Positions 9,523-18,744 of a stretch of DNA of 64,000 nt are shown one piece after another (position 1 is the first letter of the stretch; every line of letters starts with the position of its first letter). Origin of the DNA: Longimicrobium sp. (GTDB lineage Bacteria > Gemmatimonadota > Gemmatimonadetes > Longimicrobiales > Longimicrobiaceae). The translations under genes were made by a program, and so were the position numbers. The notes beneath the pieces were generated by a model. The model did not search any database, was not told where the DNA came from, and worked only from the letters and a program-made list of their open reading frames with translations. The stretch is taken from assembly GCF_035474595.1 (NCBI RefSeq), contig NZ_DATIND010000137.1, positions 1 to 64,000 on the forward strand, written 5' to 3'.

Positions 9523-10505
9523 GGCGTCTCTCCCCGTGAGCCCCGGAACCACTCCACGAAGCGCGGGATCCCGTCCTCGATCCGCGTCCGCGGGTCGTAC
9601 CCCAGCATCTCCCGCGCGCGGGAGATGTCGGCGCAGGTGCGCTCCACGTCGCCCGGCTGCGGCGGCTGGCGGTCGATCTTCGGCTCCACCCCCATCGCCT
9701 CGCCCAGCAGCTCCACCAGGCGCGAGAGGGTGACGGTGTCGCTCTCGCCCAGGTTGAAGACCTCGAAGCAGCCGGGGTGCGCCGCGGCGAAGTCCACCGC
9801 CGCCTCCACCCCCTGCACGATGTCGTCCACGTAGGTGTAGTCGCGCCGCGTGGACCCGTCGCCGAAGAGGGGGATGGGGCGCCCCTCGGCCATCAGCCGC
9901 GCGAACTTGTGGATCGCCAGGTCCGGCCGCTGCCGGGGCCCGTACACGGTGAAGAAGCGCAGGCAGACGATGGAGAGGCCGTACAGGTGGTTCCAGGTGC
10001 GGCACAGCAGCTCGCCCCCGCGCTTGGTGGCCGCGTAGGGAGAGATGGGGTCGGCCGCCGCGTCGTCCTCGCGGAAGGGTACCGGCGCGCTGTTCCCGTA
10101 CACGCTGGAGCTGGAGCCGAAGACGAAGTCGCGCACCCCCAGCCGCCGCGCCAGCTCCAGCATGGCCGCCGTGCCGGTGAGGTTCACGTCGGCGTAGACC
10201 TCGGGCTGCTCCAGCGAGGGGCGCACCCCGGCGCGCGCGGCCAGGTGCACGATCGCCGCCACCTCGCCCGGCCCGGCGCCCGCCGCGGCGAGTCCCGCGG
10301 CGACGGCATCCGGGTCGCGGATGTCGGCCTCCACCAGGCGGAAGCGGTCGCTCGCGGCCAGCTCGGCCACCGCGGCGCGCTTGATGGCCGGGTCGTAGAA
10401 CGAGTCGAAGCTGTCGACCGCGGCCACGCGCTCGCCGCGGTCCAGCAGCCGCCGGCAGACGTGGCCGCCGATGAAGCCGGCGCCGCCGGTCACCACGATG
10501 GTCAT
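9519..10505 (-). CDS. NAD-dependent sugar epimerase, UDP-glucuronate 4-epimerase-like
   Basis: 328-aa extended short-chain dehydrogenase. The NAD motif GGAGFIGG (7-14) and the catalytic SSS-Y157-K161 set (SSSSVYGN, SPYAATK) are intact. DSFYDPAIKR and HLAARAGVRPSLEQP match UDP-glucuronate 4-epimerases better than UDP-galactose epimerases, so the likely product is UDP-galacturonate. It follows the UDP-xylose synthase-like gene by 2 bp and overlaps the phosphatase by 4 bp. The exact sugar is inferred. Confidence 0.8.
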   Translation of the reverse strand: MTIVVTGGAGFIGGHVCRRLLDRGERVAAVDSFDSFYDPAIKRAAVAELAASDRFRLVEADIRDPDAVAAGLAAAGAGPGEVAAIVHLAARAGVRPSLEQPEVYADVNLTGTAAMLELARRLGVRDFVFGSSSSVYGNSAPVPFREDDAAADPISPYAATKRGGELLCRTWNHLYGLSIVCLRFFTVYGPRQRPDLAIHKFARLMAEGRPIPLFGDGSTRRDYTYVDDIVQGVEAAVDFAAAHPGCFEVFNLGESDTVTLSRLVELLGEAMGVEPKIDRQPPQPGDVERTCADISRAREMLGYDPRTRIEDGIPRFVEWFRGSRGETP

Positions 10506-10507
10506 GG

Positions 10508-11470
10508 CTAGAGCGTGCGGGCGGACAGGTCGTGCCGCTCCACCAGCGTGCGAAAGTGGGGGATGGTGCGCTCCAGCCCCTCGCGCAGCGGCACCCTGGG
10601 CTCCCACCCCAGCACCTCGCGCGCGAGGGTGATGTCGGGGCGCCGCACCTTGGGGTCGTCCTCGGGAAGGGGATGGCGCTGCACGACCGAGCCGGTCCCC
10701 GGGATCATCTCCAGCACCTGGTCGGCCAGCTGCTGCACGGTGAATTCGATGGGGTTGCCGATGTTGGTGGGGTCCACGCGGTCGGAGTGGAAGAGGCGGA
10801 AGATCCCCTCCACCAGGTCGTCCACGTAGCAGAACGAGCGCGTCTGCGACCCGTCTCCGTAGACGGAGAGCGGCTCGCCGCGCAGCGCCTGCACGATGAA
10901 GTTGCTCACCACGCGCCCGTCGCCGGGACGCATCCGCGGGCCGTAGGTGTTGAAGATGCGCACGATGCGCGTCTCCACCCCGTGGAAGCGGTGGTAGGCC
11001 ATCGTCATCGCCTCGGCGAAGCGCTTGGCCTCGTCGTACACCCCGCGCGGGCCCACGGGGTTCACGTGGCCCCAGTAGCTCTCGGGCTGCGGGTGCACCA
11101 GCGGGTCGCCGTACACCTCGCTGGTCGAGGCGAGCAGGAAGCGCGCGCCCTTGGCCTTGGCCAGCCCCAGCGCCTTGTGCGTCCCCAGCGACCCTACCTT
11201 CAGCGTGGGAATCGGCTGCTCCAGGTAGTCGACGGGCGAGGCGGGCGAGGCGAAGTGCAGCACCCCGTCCAGCGGGCCCTCGACGTAGATGAAGTTGGTG
11301 ACGTCGTGCCGGACGAAGGAGAAGTCGCCGCGCCCGAACAGGTGCGCGATGTTGTCGGGGTGGCCGGTGATGAAGTTGTCCATCCCGACCACCTGGTGCC
11401 CCTCGGCCAGGAAGCGGTCGCACAGGTGCGAGCCCAGGAACCCCGCGGCTCCGGTGATGAGGACCTTCAT
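10508..11470 (-). CDS. UDP-glucuronate decarboxylase (UDP-xylose synthase)-like SDR
   Basis: 320-aa [11 protein letters not shown] (7-14) binds NAD, the STSEVYGDP stretch is typical of Uxs/RmlB-like enzymes, and the catalytic pair is Y145/K149 ([12 protein letters not shown]). [22 protein letters not shown], the [15 protein letters not shown] block and [10 protein letters not shown] are family marks of UDP-xylose synthase, which turns UDP-GlcA into UDP-Xyl. It is one step after ugd in the same operon (14-bp gap), which supports the call. Confidence 0.85.
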   Translation of the reverse strand: MKVLITGAAGFLGSHLCDRFLAEGHQVVGMDNFITGHPDNIAHLFGRGDFSFVRHDVTNFIYVEGPLDGVLHFASPASPVDYLEQPIPTLKVGSLGTHKALGLAKAKGARFLLASTSEVYGDPLVHPQPESYWGHVNPVGPRGVYDEAKRFAEAMTMAYHRFHGVETRIVRIFNTYGPRMRPGDGRVVSNFIVQALRGEPLSVYGDGSQTRSFCYVDDLVEGIFRLFHSDRVDPTNIGNPIEFTVQQLADQVLEMIPGTGSVVQRHPLPEDDPKVRRPDITLAREVLGWEPRVPLREGLERTIPHFRTLVERHDLSARTL

Positions 11471-11484
11471 GCGCGCGCCGCCCC

Positions 11485-12870
11485 TCAGCTCGCGGCGCCG
11501 GCCACGGCCGGCCGGGCGGGCACCACCGAGGGCGGCGGGTACGCCGGCGCGCGGCCCACGGACACGTACTCGAACCCCATCTCGCGCATGCGCGCGGGAT
11601 CCCAGAGGTTGCGCCCGTCGAACACCACCGGCTGGGCCAGCCCGGCGCGGATGCGGTCGAAGTCGGGAACGCGGTACGGCGCCCACTCGGTCAGCACCAG
11701 CAGCGCGTCGGCGCCGGGAAGGCAGTCGTAGTTGCGCGGGCACAGCTCCAGCGCGCCGCCGGCCAGCAGGTCGGCGAAGTGCCGCTCGGCCTCGTGCCCT
11801 GCCTCGGGGTCGTGCGCGCGCACCGTGGCCCCCGCCTCGCAGAGCCGGCGCACGATGGTGAGCGAGGGCGCCTCGCGCATGTCGTCGGTCTCGGGCTTGA
11901 AGGCCAGCCCCCACACCGCGAAGGTGCGCCCCGAGAGGTCGGCGCCGAAGCGCTCCGTCACCCGCTCGACCAGCACGCCCTTCTGCTGCGCGTTCACCTT
12001 CTCCACCCCCTCCAGGATGGCCGGGTCGACCCCGCACTCGCAGAGGGTGTGCACCAGCGCCTTCACGTCCTTGGGAAAGCAGCTCCCGCCGTAGCCGATG
12101 CCGGCGAAGAGGAAGGCCGGGCCGATGCGCTCGTCGCTGCCGATCCCCCGCCGCACCTCGCCCACGTCGGCGCCCACCGCCTCGCACAGCGCGGCGATGG
12201 TGTTCATGAACGAGATGCGCGTGGCCAGCATGGCGTTGGCCGCGTACTTGGTGATCTCGGCCGAGGCGATGTCCATGAACAGCACCGGGTTGCCGGTGCG
12301 CACGAAGGGGGCGTACAGCTCGGCCAGCCGGTCGCGGGCGTGCTCCGAGTCCACCCCCACCACCACGCGGTCGGGCTTCATGAAGTCCTGGACCGCGGCG
12401 CCCTCCTTCAGGAACTCGGGGTTGGAGCAGACGTGGAAGCGGCGCGCGGTGTGGCGGCGGATGGCGTCGCGCACCTTGTTGGCCGTGCCCACCGGCACCG
12501 TGCTCTTGGTGATGACGATCTTCTCGGGGCCGTCGTCCGGCATGCTGCGCCCGATGGTCTCGGCGACGGCGAGAACGTGCTTCAGGTCGGCCGAGCCGTC
12601 CTCGCCCGGCGGCGTGCCCACGGCGATGAACACCACCTCGGCCGCGGCCACGGCGGCAGACACGTCGGTGGTGAACGACAGGCGCCCCTCGCGCAGGTTG
12701 CGCTCCACCAGCGGCTCCAGGCCGGGCTCGTAGATGGGGATCTCGCCGGCGTTCAGGCGGTCGATCTTGGCCCGGTCGATGTCGGCGCACGCGACCTGGT
12801 TTCCCGTCTCGGCCAGGCAGGCGCCCGCCACCAGCCCCACGTACCCCGTTCCCACCACCGCGATTTTCAT
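11485..12870 (-). CDS. ugd: UDP-glucose 6-dehydrogenase
   Basis: 461 aa. Oxidises UDP-glucose to UDP-glucuronate, the precursor for the two genes that follow. N-terminal NAD fold with [16 protein letters not shown], central STVPVGT and SNPEFLKEG, active-site C264 in [10 protein letters not shown], and a C-terminal UDP-binding fold ([17 protein letters not shown]). The ATG at 12870 starts directly at [12 protein letters not shown]. It is the first gene of the minus operon ugd-uxs-epimerase-phosphatase-cupin and is divergent from the wza/wzc genes with a shared promoter region. Confidence 0.96.
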   Translation of the reverse strand: MKIAVVGTGYVGLVAGACLAETGNQVACADIDRAKIDRLNAGEIPIYEPGLEPLVERNLREGRLSFTTDVSAAVAAAEVVFIAVGTPPGEDGSADLKHVLAVAETIGRSMPDDGPEKIVITKSTVPVGTANKVRDAIRRHTARRFHVCSNPEFLKEGAAVQDFMKPDRVVVGVDSEHARDRLAELYAPFVRTGNPVLFMDIASAEITKYAANAMLATRISFMNTIAALCEAVGADVGEVRRGIGSDERIGPAFLFAGIGYGGSCFPKDVKALVHTLCECGVDPAILEGVEKVNAQQKGVLVERVTERFGADLSGRTFAVWGLAFKPETDDMREAPSLTIVRRLCEAGATVRAHDPEAGHEAERHFADLLAGGALELCPRNYDCLPGADALLVLTEWAPYRVPDFDRIRAGLAQPVVFDGRNLWDPARMREMGFEYVSVGRAPAYPPPSVVPARPAVAGAAS

Positions 12871-12934
12871 GTAGCTTCGGTCTCGGTCTGGACGCGTTCC
12901 CGGTTCCAGGCACCCGCCCGGCCGGAGCGGGCGC

Positions 12935-12963
12935 AGAATAGCCGGACGTTCCTTCGGACGCAA
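12935..12963 (-). promoter_or_regulatory. Promoter of the ugd operon
   Basis: Minus-strand TTGCGT (12963-12958) and TATTCT (12940-12935), 17-bp spacer, about 65 bp before the ugd ATG. It lies back-to-back with the wza promoter (12983-13010), with about 19 bp between the two -35 boxes. Confidence 0.55.
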
Positions 12964-12982
12964 GCCGAGAACAGGCGCGTAC

Positions 12983-13010
12983 TTGTAACCCCGCGACGGT
13001 CGCTTATATT
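12983..13010 (+). promoter_or_regulatory. Promoter of the wza/wzc genes
   Basis: TTGTAA (12983-12988) and TATATT (13005-13010) with a 16-bp spacer, about 62 bp before the ATG at 13073. The AT-rich -10 stands out in this GC-rich DNA. Confidence 0.6.
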
Positions 13011-13072
13011 ACCGGTCTCCACGCCGCCGGCCCCCGGGGTCCGCGGCAGTCTCCGTCAGCCGTTCGGGACAC

Positions 13073-13705
13073 ATGCGCCGATTTTTCGCGATCCTCGTGG
13101 CGGGCGCCGCCGTGCTGTCCGCCATGCCTCTGTCCGCCCAGCAGCAGCAGCCGCTGCCGGCGGCCATCGACAGCTCCACGCTCATGCTGAACCCGGGCGA
13201 CCTGGTGCGCATCCAGATCTGGCGCGAGGCCGACATGAGCGGCGACTTTCCGGTGGACGAGGGCGGAGTGGTCACGCTCCCGCTGATCGGGCCCAAGCGG
13301 GTCACCGGCATCCCCATCCCGCGGCTGCGCGACGAGCTGATCGAGGCGTACCGCGCGCACCTGCGCAACCCGTCCATCAACATCACCCCCCTGCGGCGGG
13401 TGAACGTGCTGGGCGAGGTGGCGCGCCCCGGGCTGTACCCGGTGGACCCCACGGTGAGCCTGGCCGGGGTGGTGGCCCTGGCCGGCGGCGCCACGCCCAC
13501 GGGTGACCTGCGCCGCATCCGGATCGTCCGGGGGGGGCAGGTGCTGACCGAGCACGCGGCCACCACCCAGACCGTGAGCTCGATGGACGTACGCTCGGGC
13601 GACCAGATCTACGTGGACCGCCGCGGCTGGTTCGACCGCAACAGCACTTTCGTGGTGAGCGCGCTGCTCTCGATCACCAGCATCGTGATCACGCTGGCCC
13701 GCTGA
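13073..13705 (+). CDS. Polysaccharide export protein, short Wza-like (Poly_export/SLBB)
   Basis: 210 aa. Cleavable signal peptide (RRFFAILVAGAAVLSAMPLSAQ) without a lipobox cysteine, so unlike E. coli Wza it is not an obvious lipoprotein. A Poly_export domain follows (LMLNPGDLVRIQIWREADMS...VTLPLIG) and one SLBB domain (VNVLGEVARPGLYPVD...AGGATPTGDL). A hydrophobic segment (STFVVSALLSITSIVITLA) closes the protein. At 210 aa it is far shorter than Wza (about 380), so it probably has one SLBB and a minimal outer-membrane helix. It lies 50 bp before the BY-kinase gene and would form the export channel with it. Confidence 0.88.
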   Translation: MRRFFAILVAGAAVLSAMPLSAQQQQPLPAAIDSSTLMLNPGDLVRIQIWREADMSGDFPVDEGGVVTLPLIGPKRVTGIPIPRLRDELIEAYRAHLRNPSINITPLRRVNVLGEVARPGLYPVDPTVSLAGVVALAGGATPTGDLRRIRIVRGGQVLTEHAATTQTVSSMDVRSGDQIYVDRRGWFDRNSTFVVSALLSITSIVITLAR

Positions 13706-13755
13706 GGGCCTTTTCGCGACCGCGCGCCCAACTTCCTCGCTACCCGTATTCGCAG

Positions 13756-16212
13756 ATGCCCAACGTGAACCGGCCCGGCTCGGACGCCGGGAAGGAGCTG
13801 GACCTTCGGGACCTGACCCACATGCTGTTCGGCAACCGCTGGGTCATCCTGTCGGTTACCGCCATCGTGCTGGCGCTGGCCGGCGTGTTCACGTGGATGC
13901 AGCACCCGGTGTACGAGTCGGGCACCACGCTGCGCATCGACGACAAGGACGCCTCGCGCAACCCCCTGCAGGAGTACCAGCAGGCCATGGGGATGCGGAA
14001 GGGCGTGATCGAGACCGAGACCGTGGTGCTGCAGAGCCGCACCATGGCCGAGGCCGTGGCCGACTCGCTGGCGCTGCACGTGGAGCTGGTGAAGCCGCAC
14101 GTGGCCCGCGGCAACGTGCTGCGGGTGCTGCGCGCGCCGCGCGACGCGCGCCCCAACCAGTACCGGCTGTCGCTGCGCCCCAACCGCACCTACGCGGTGA
14201 CGTCCGAGGCCCCGGTGGCGGGGCTCCCCACGGCGGTGCGGCTGGACGGCGCGCCCTTCCTGCTGGGCGACCTGAGGCTGGCGTTCAGCCCGTCGCTGCT
14301 GCGCAACCCGCCCGAGCAGGTGGTGGTGCGGGTGCGCAGCTTCCGCGCGGCGGTCGACGGCGTGCGCCGGCAGCTGACGGTGCAGCGGGTGAACCCCGAC
14401 GCCGACGTGCTGGCCATCCGCTACACCAGCGGCGACCAGGAGCTGGTGGCCGAGGTGCCCAACGCGCTGACCTCCACCTTCATCCGCTACAAGAACGCCG
14501 GGGCCAAGACCGAGGCGCGCAGCACCGTGGAGTTCCTGCGCACCCAGGTGCAGCAGAAGAGCGGCGAGCTGCGCGACGCCGAGGTGCGGCTGCAGAGCTT
14601 CCGCGAGCAGGCGCAGGTGGTGAACCCGGGCGAGGAGGCCAGCTCGCAGGTGAAGCGCCTGGCCGACCTGCAGGCGCAGCGCGACCAGCTGGTGGGTGAG
14701 CGCGACGCGCTGTCGCAGCTGCTGGCGCGGGTGCAGAGCGCCGGCCGCTCGCCCACCGACCACTCGCCCTACCGGCAGCTGGCCAGCTTCCCGGTGTTCC
14801 TGTCGAACCCGGCGTTCCAGGACATGCTGCGCACCATCACGCAGCTGGAGAACGACCGCTCCACGGCCATGGTCCGCCGCACCGAGACCGACCCCGACGT
14901 GGAGGCCATCACCCAGCGCATCCACGCGCTCGAGCTGCAGCTGTACACCACGGCCACCAACTACCTGCAGAGCCTGAACAGCCAGATCAACTCCATCCAG
15001 GCCAACCTGGCGCGCTTCGGCGGGCAGCTGCAGACCATTCCCGCGCGCGAGGTGGAGTACGCCCGCCTGCAGCGCCAGCAGACGCTGCTGGAGCAGCTGT
15101 CCAGCCTGCTGCAGACGCGCCTGAAGGAGGCCGAGATCCAGCAGGCGGTGGAGCCCGGCAACGTGCAGGTGATCGACGCGGCGCTCCGCCCGCAGGCCCC
15201 CATCTCGCCCAACCCGGTGCGCAACCTTACGCTGGCCTCGGTGTTCGGGCTGATGCTGGGGATCGCGCTGGTGCTGGGCCGGCAGGCGCTCGACACCAAG
15301 ATCCGCACTCCCGAAGACGCCGCCACGGTCACCGAGGCGCCGGTGCTGGGCACCATCCCGCGCATCGTCCTGCAGACCGAGCGCAACGGCAAGGGGGCGT
15401 ACGCCGCCGCGGGGAACGGCAACGGGAATGGCAACGGCAACGGCAAGAACGGGCACGGCAAGGGCGCCATCGTTCCCGCCAGCCCGGGCGACTTCCTGGA
15501 CACCCGGCTCATCACCCAGCGCGACCCGCGCAGCCCGGCCGCCGAGGCGTACCGCGCGCTGCGCACCAGCCTGACCTTCTCCAGCACCGACAAGCCGCCG
15601 CAGGTGGTGGTGGTGTCGAGCGCGCTTCCGGGCGACGGCAAGTCGACCAGCGCGTCGAACCTGGCGGTCACGCTGGCGCAGCAGGGCACCCGCACGCTGG
15701 TGGTGGACGGCGACCTGCGCCGCGGCCTGCTGCACACCATCTTCGGGCTGAAGCAGGAGCCCGGGCTCACACACGTGCTGCTGGAGCGGGCCACGCTCGA
15801 CGAGGCCATCCGCGAGGTTCCCATCAACGGGACCGAGCACGTGCTGCACGTGCTGCCGGCCGGCGTGTTCCCTCCCAACCCGTCGGAGATGCTGGGGTCG
15901 GAGCGGATGCGCAACCTGCTGCTGACGCTGCGCGAGCGGTACGAGATGGTGATCTTCGACGCGCCGCCGCTGAACCTGGTGACCGACGCGGCGGTGCTGG
16001 GAACGCTGGCCGACTCGACCGTGCTGATCGCCCGCGCGGGGAGCACCGACAAGGGCGCGCTGCACCACGCGGCCGCGCAGCTGCACCACCTGCGCGCGCC
16101 TCTGGGCGGAATCGTGCTGAACGACTTCCGCGTGAGCGCCGGGCGCTACTACGGCGGCTATGGCTACGGCTACTACGGGTACGGCGTCTACGGCTACTCG
16201 CCGCGCGAGTAG
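13756..16212 (+). CDS. wzc: Wzc-like polysaccharide co-polymerase / BY-kinase
   Basis: 818-aa inner-membrane autokinase that controls chain length and export. TM1 is about 27-48 and TM2 about 488-512, flanking a periplasmic Wzz domain with coiled coil. The cytosolic kinase has Walker A SALPGDGKST (622-631, K629), Walker A' TLVVDGD (647-653) and Walker B VIFDAPP (732-738). The C-terminus (about 797-815) is a tyrosine cluster with nine Tyr among Gly, the autophosphorylation tail. A low-complexity Asn-Gly linker (about 550-570) separates the Wzz part from the kinase. Its likely phosphatase is the PHP protein at 8740-9522. A hairpin terminator follows. Confidence 0.95.
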   Translation: MPNVNRPGSDAGKELDLRDLTHMLFGNRWVILSVTAIVLALAGVFTWMQHPVYESGTTLRIDDKDASRNPLQEYQQAMGMRKGVIETETVVLQSRTMAEAVADSLALHVELVKPHVARGNVLRVLRAPRDARPNQYRLSLRPNRTYAVTSEAPVAGLPTAVRLDGAPFLLGDLRLAFSPSLLRNPPEQVVVRVRSFRAAVDGVRRQLTVQRVNPDADVLAIRYTSGDQELVAEVPNALTSTFIRYKNAGAKTEARSTVEFLRTQVQQKSGELRDAEVRLQSFREQAQVVNPGEEASSQVKRLADLQAQRDQLVGERDALSQLLARVQSAGRSPTDHSPYRQLASFPVFLSNPAFQDMLRTITQLENDRSTAMVRRTETDPDVEAITQRIHALELQLYTTATNYLQSLNSQINSIQANLARFGGQLQTIPAREVEYARLQRQQTLLEQLSSLLQTRLKEAEIQQAVEPGNVQVIDAALRPQAPISPNPVRNLTLASVFGLMLGIALVLGRQALDTKIRTPEDAATVTEAPVLGTIPRIVLQTERNGKGAYAAAGNGNGNGNGNGKNGHGKGAIVPASPGDFLDTRLITQRDPRSPAAEAYRALRTSLTFSSTDKPPQVVVVSSALPGDGKSTSASNLAVTLAQQGTRTLVVDGDLRRGLLHTIFGLKQEPGLTHVLLERATLDEAIREVPINGTEHVLHVLPAGVFPPNPSEMLGSERMRNLLLTLRERYEMVIFDAPPLNLVTDAAVLGTLADSTVLIARAGSTDKGALHHAAAQLHHLRAPLGGIVLNDFRVSAGRYYGGYGYGYYGYGVYGYSPRE
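15415..15456 (+). repeat. Coding hexamer repeat (Asn-Gly linker)
   Basis: Short AAYGGS hexamers in tandem encode repeated Asn-Gly in the linker between TM2 and the kinase domain of the Wzc-like protein. Such a repeat can change length by slippage without breaking the frame, since the unit is 6 bp. Confidence 0.7.
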
Positions 16213-16243
16213 CCGGCGCCCCGCCGGAATGCGGAGGGACGAG

Positions 16244-16280
16244 ATGGAGAGCGGCAAGCCGCCGCTCTCCATTTCGTTGC
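16244..16280 (+). terminator. Intrinsic terminator after wzc
   Basis: 12-bp perfect stem (ATGGAGAGCGGC at 16244-16255, complement 16261-16272), 5-nt loop, then TTTCGTT. It is placed 32 bp after the kinase stop and before the first GNAT gene, so the GNAT cassette probably has its own transcription or depends on read-through. Confidence 0.7.
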
Positions 16281-16314
16281 CCCCCCGCGCCGCTGCCGCC
16301 CCGGCGGCCGCGCG

Positions 16315-17415
16315 ATGAAGATCGAGACCGTTCCCGTGTCCGGGCTCGAGGAGCTCGCGCGCCGCGCCCGCAACTTCGCGGTGGTGCCCATGACGGTGCA
16401 CCGGGCGCGGTCGCAGATGCTGAACCCGCTGGCGCGTCCCGGCGACGTGGCGATGGTCACGGCGTGGGACGAGGGCCGCCTGGTGGGCTACCTGGGGCTC
16501 ATTCCCGCCGTGCTGCGGCACGACGGGCGGCGCACCCGGGTGGCGTGGATGTCGGGCTTCTTCGTGGCGCCGGAGCTGAACGGGCGCGGGGTGGGGCGGC
16601 GGATCCTGCAGGCCGCCACGGCGCTCCCGGTCGACATCTTCACCACGCTGTACACACCCACGGCCGGCCGGGTGCAGGAGGCGGCCGGCTTCCGCGTGGT
16701 GGGCGAGCTCGCCTACGCGGTGCTGGACCTGCGGCGCGCGGCGCCCTGGAACCTGGTGGCCTCGCGCATCGGCCTGGGGGCGGTGCGCGCCTCACGCGCG
16801 CTGAAGCGGGCCACCGCCGGGCCCATGCGCCGGCTGGCGTGCCGGCTCCTGCGCCGGGGCCTGCGCGCGCCGGCGGCGGAGTGGGAGCGGGTGGACCAGC
16901 TCCCGGCCGGGGCGGCGGTGCCTCCCTCGGCCGAGGCCGAGTTCGAGCGGGGACGCGAGGTGCTGAACTGGATGGTCGGCCACCCGTGGATCGTGGAGCC
17001 CGGCACGCTGGCCGAGGAGCCCGCGCCCGGATACTACTTCTCCAACGTCCGCGAGATCTTCCGCTACGTCCCCCTGGTCCGCCGCGGCGCCGCCGCCGGG
17101 GGTGTGGAGTGGCTCCTGCTCTCCCTCACGCGCACGGACGCGATCACCACGCTGAAGGTGCTGGACCACGCGGTGGCGGACCCCGCGGTGGCCGCGGCCG
17201 CGGTGCTGGAGTGGGGCGAGCGGCTGGAGGCGGAGGTGCTGGTGCTGCCGGTGGAGATGGCGGAGCCGCTGCGCCGCGTGCCCCTGGCGCGCGCGATGCT
17301 CCTGGCCAAGCGCCGCCCGTACATGGCGCACCTGCGCGATCCCCAGGGTGAGCTGGCGCGGGTGCTCCCCTGCGTCCGGTGGCACTTCTGCGACAGCGAC
17401 GCCCCGTTCCTGTAG
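16315..17415 (+). CDS. GNAT-family acyltransferase, copy 1
   Basis: 366 aa. An N-terminal GNAT domain is seen at about 20-140: MVTAWDEGRLVGYLGLIPA (beta4) and FFVAPELNGRGVGRRIL with the acyl-CoA loop GRGVGR at 90-95. A C-terminal region of about 200 residues has no family that I know and ends VRWHFCDSDAPFL. It is a close paralog of the gene at 18745, with shared ARSQ-LNP--ARP-DVAM, FTTLY-P, AVLDLRRAAPWN and the WHFCD-DA-F end. It probably acylates a sugar or glycan precursor; the acceptor is unknown. It lies after the wzc terminator and before a deacetylase. Confidence 0.85.
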   Translation: MKIETVPVSGLEELARRARNFAVVPMTVHRARSQMLNPLARPGDVAMVTAWDEGRLVGYLGLIPAVLRHDGRRTRVAWMSGFFVAPELNGRGVGRRILQAATALPVDIFTTLYTPTAGRVQEAAGFRVVGELAYAVLDLRRAAPWNLVASRIGLGAVRASRALKRATAGPMRRLACRLLRRGLRAPAAEWERVDQLPAGAAVPPSAEAEFERGREVLNWMVGHPWIVEPGTLAEEPAPGYYFSNVREIFRYVPLVRRGAAAGGVEWLLLSLTRTDAITTLKVLDHAVADPAVAAAAVLEWGERLEAEVLVLPVEMAEPLRRVPLARAMLLAKRRPYMAHLRDPQGELARVLPCVRWHFCDSDAPFL

Positions 17416-17574
17416 GCCGTCCTCCACCCGCCGCGAACGAAATCCTTCCCCGTTGCGCCGGACCCCTTCCACGCCGTACCCCGCCTTCCCCGTGATTCCG
17501 TTCATCCCCTCCATCGCCCCATCCACAAGACCTGACATGTCGTGCCGGACCGCTCCCGCCGCGGGAGCGCGCTC

Positions 17575-18630
17575 GTGAAGGCGCGGCTGGCCGGCGCGGC
17601 CATGGCGGCGGCGCGGGTGGTGCCGAATGTGGCCTACCGGCGGCTGATCGTGCGCAACGGGTTCGGCCTGTGCTACCACCTGGTCTCGGACCGGGCGCGG
17701 GCGCACGTGCGGAACCCGTCCAAGACGCCGGAGCAGTTCGAGCGCGACCTGGTGTACCTGAAGCGCCACTTCCGGGTGCTCTCGTACGCGGAGTTCAGCG
17801 CGGCGCGCGCGGCGGGGAGGGGACCGGGGCCCCGGGACGTGCTGCTGACCTTCGACGACGGGCTGGCGGAGTGCTACGCGGTGGCGCGGCCGCTCCTGCT
17901 GAAGCACGGGCTGCCGTGCACCTTCTTCGTGGCCACCGACGCCCTGGACAACCGGCAGATCCTGGGCGTTTCGCTGGCGCCGCTGGCGCTGGAGCGCTTC
18001 CGGGAGCTGGGGCCCGATGCGGCCGCGCTGATGAACCGGGAAGCGGAGCGGCTGGGCCGCGGGTCGGACACGGCGGAGGGGTGGGCGGCCTGGCTGGCGG
18101 GGCTGCGCTTCCTGGGGCGCACGCCGGAGCTGGACGGCGCCTGCGCGGTGCTGGGGGTGGACGAGGCCGGGTACCTGGCGAAGGAGCGCCCGTACATGAC
18201 CACGGCCGAGGTGCGCGCGCTGGCGGCCGACGGGTTCACCATCGGCGGGCACACGCGCTCGCACCGGCTGGTGCGGGCGATGAGCCAGGCGGAGATGGAG
18301 GACGAAGTGGCGGGGTCCTGCGCCCGGGTGCGGGAGATCACGGGCGACGCGGAGGTCCCGTTCGCCTTTCCCTTCACCGGCACGGGCGTCCGCATCGCCG
18401 ACGTCGAGGCGGTGCGGGCGCGGCATCCGTACGTCGGGCTGTTCTTCGGGATGGGGCTGCGGCGCTCGCCGCCCTACGTGGTGGACCGCGTCTGGGCCGA
18501 TCCCCCGCCGCCGCCGGAAAGCCGCGGCTCGTCGCTCCCCGCCAACCTGAACGCCGAGTACGCGGCACGGATGATCGGGAAGGTGGCCGGCGCTCTCCGC
18601 CCGGGGCGGCGCATCTCCACGACGCTGTAG
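17575..18630 (+). CDS. Polysaccharide deacetylase (NodB-type)
   Basis: 351-aa protein with the NodB motifs: TFDDG (F93 to G96 region) with the metal and catalytic aspartates, and GGHTRSH (about 223-229) with metal histidines. The family removes N- or O-acetyl groups from polysaccharides. The stretch between the two motifs is longer than in short NodB proteins and carries extra helical sequence. I chose GTG 17575 because GGGAG at 17563-17567 lies 7 nt upstream; a GTG at 17542 is the alternative. It is framed by two paralogous GNAT genes, so acylation and deacylation may act on the same glycan. Confidence 0.88.
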   Translation: MKARLAGAAMAAARVVPNVAYRRLIVRNGFGLCYHLVSDRARAHVRNPSKTPEQFERDLVYLKRHFRVLSYAEFSAARAAGRGPGPRDVLLTFDDGLAECYAVARPLLLKHGLPCTFFVATDALDNRQILGVSLAPLALERFRELGPDAAALMNREAERLGRGSDTAEGWAAWLAGLRFLGRTPELDGACAVLGVDEAGYLAKERPYMTTAEVRALAADGFTIGGHTRSHRLVRAMSQAEMEDEVAGSCARVREITGDAEVPFAFPFTGTGVRIADVEAVRARHPYVGLFFGMGLRRSPPYVVDRVWADPPPPPESRGSSLPANLNAEYAARMIGKVAGALRPGRRISTTL

Positions 18631-18744
18631 CCGGGGATTCTCGGGCGGGGAGCCGCCCCGGTCGGAGCCGGGGCTTGCCCGACCGGCCCTCCCCCTCCCA
18701 CCTTCCTCCCTTATCCAATCTCCTCGCGCCACGAAACGCCACGC

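Noticed and set aside
15415-15456. Hexamer repeats as CRISPR or VNTR locus
   Set aside because: They lie in frame inside wzc, with no spacers and a 6-bp unit.
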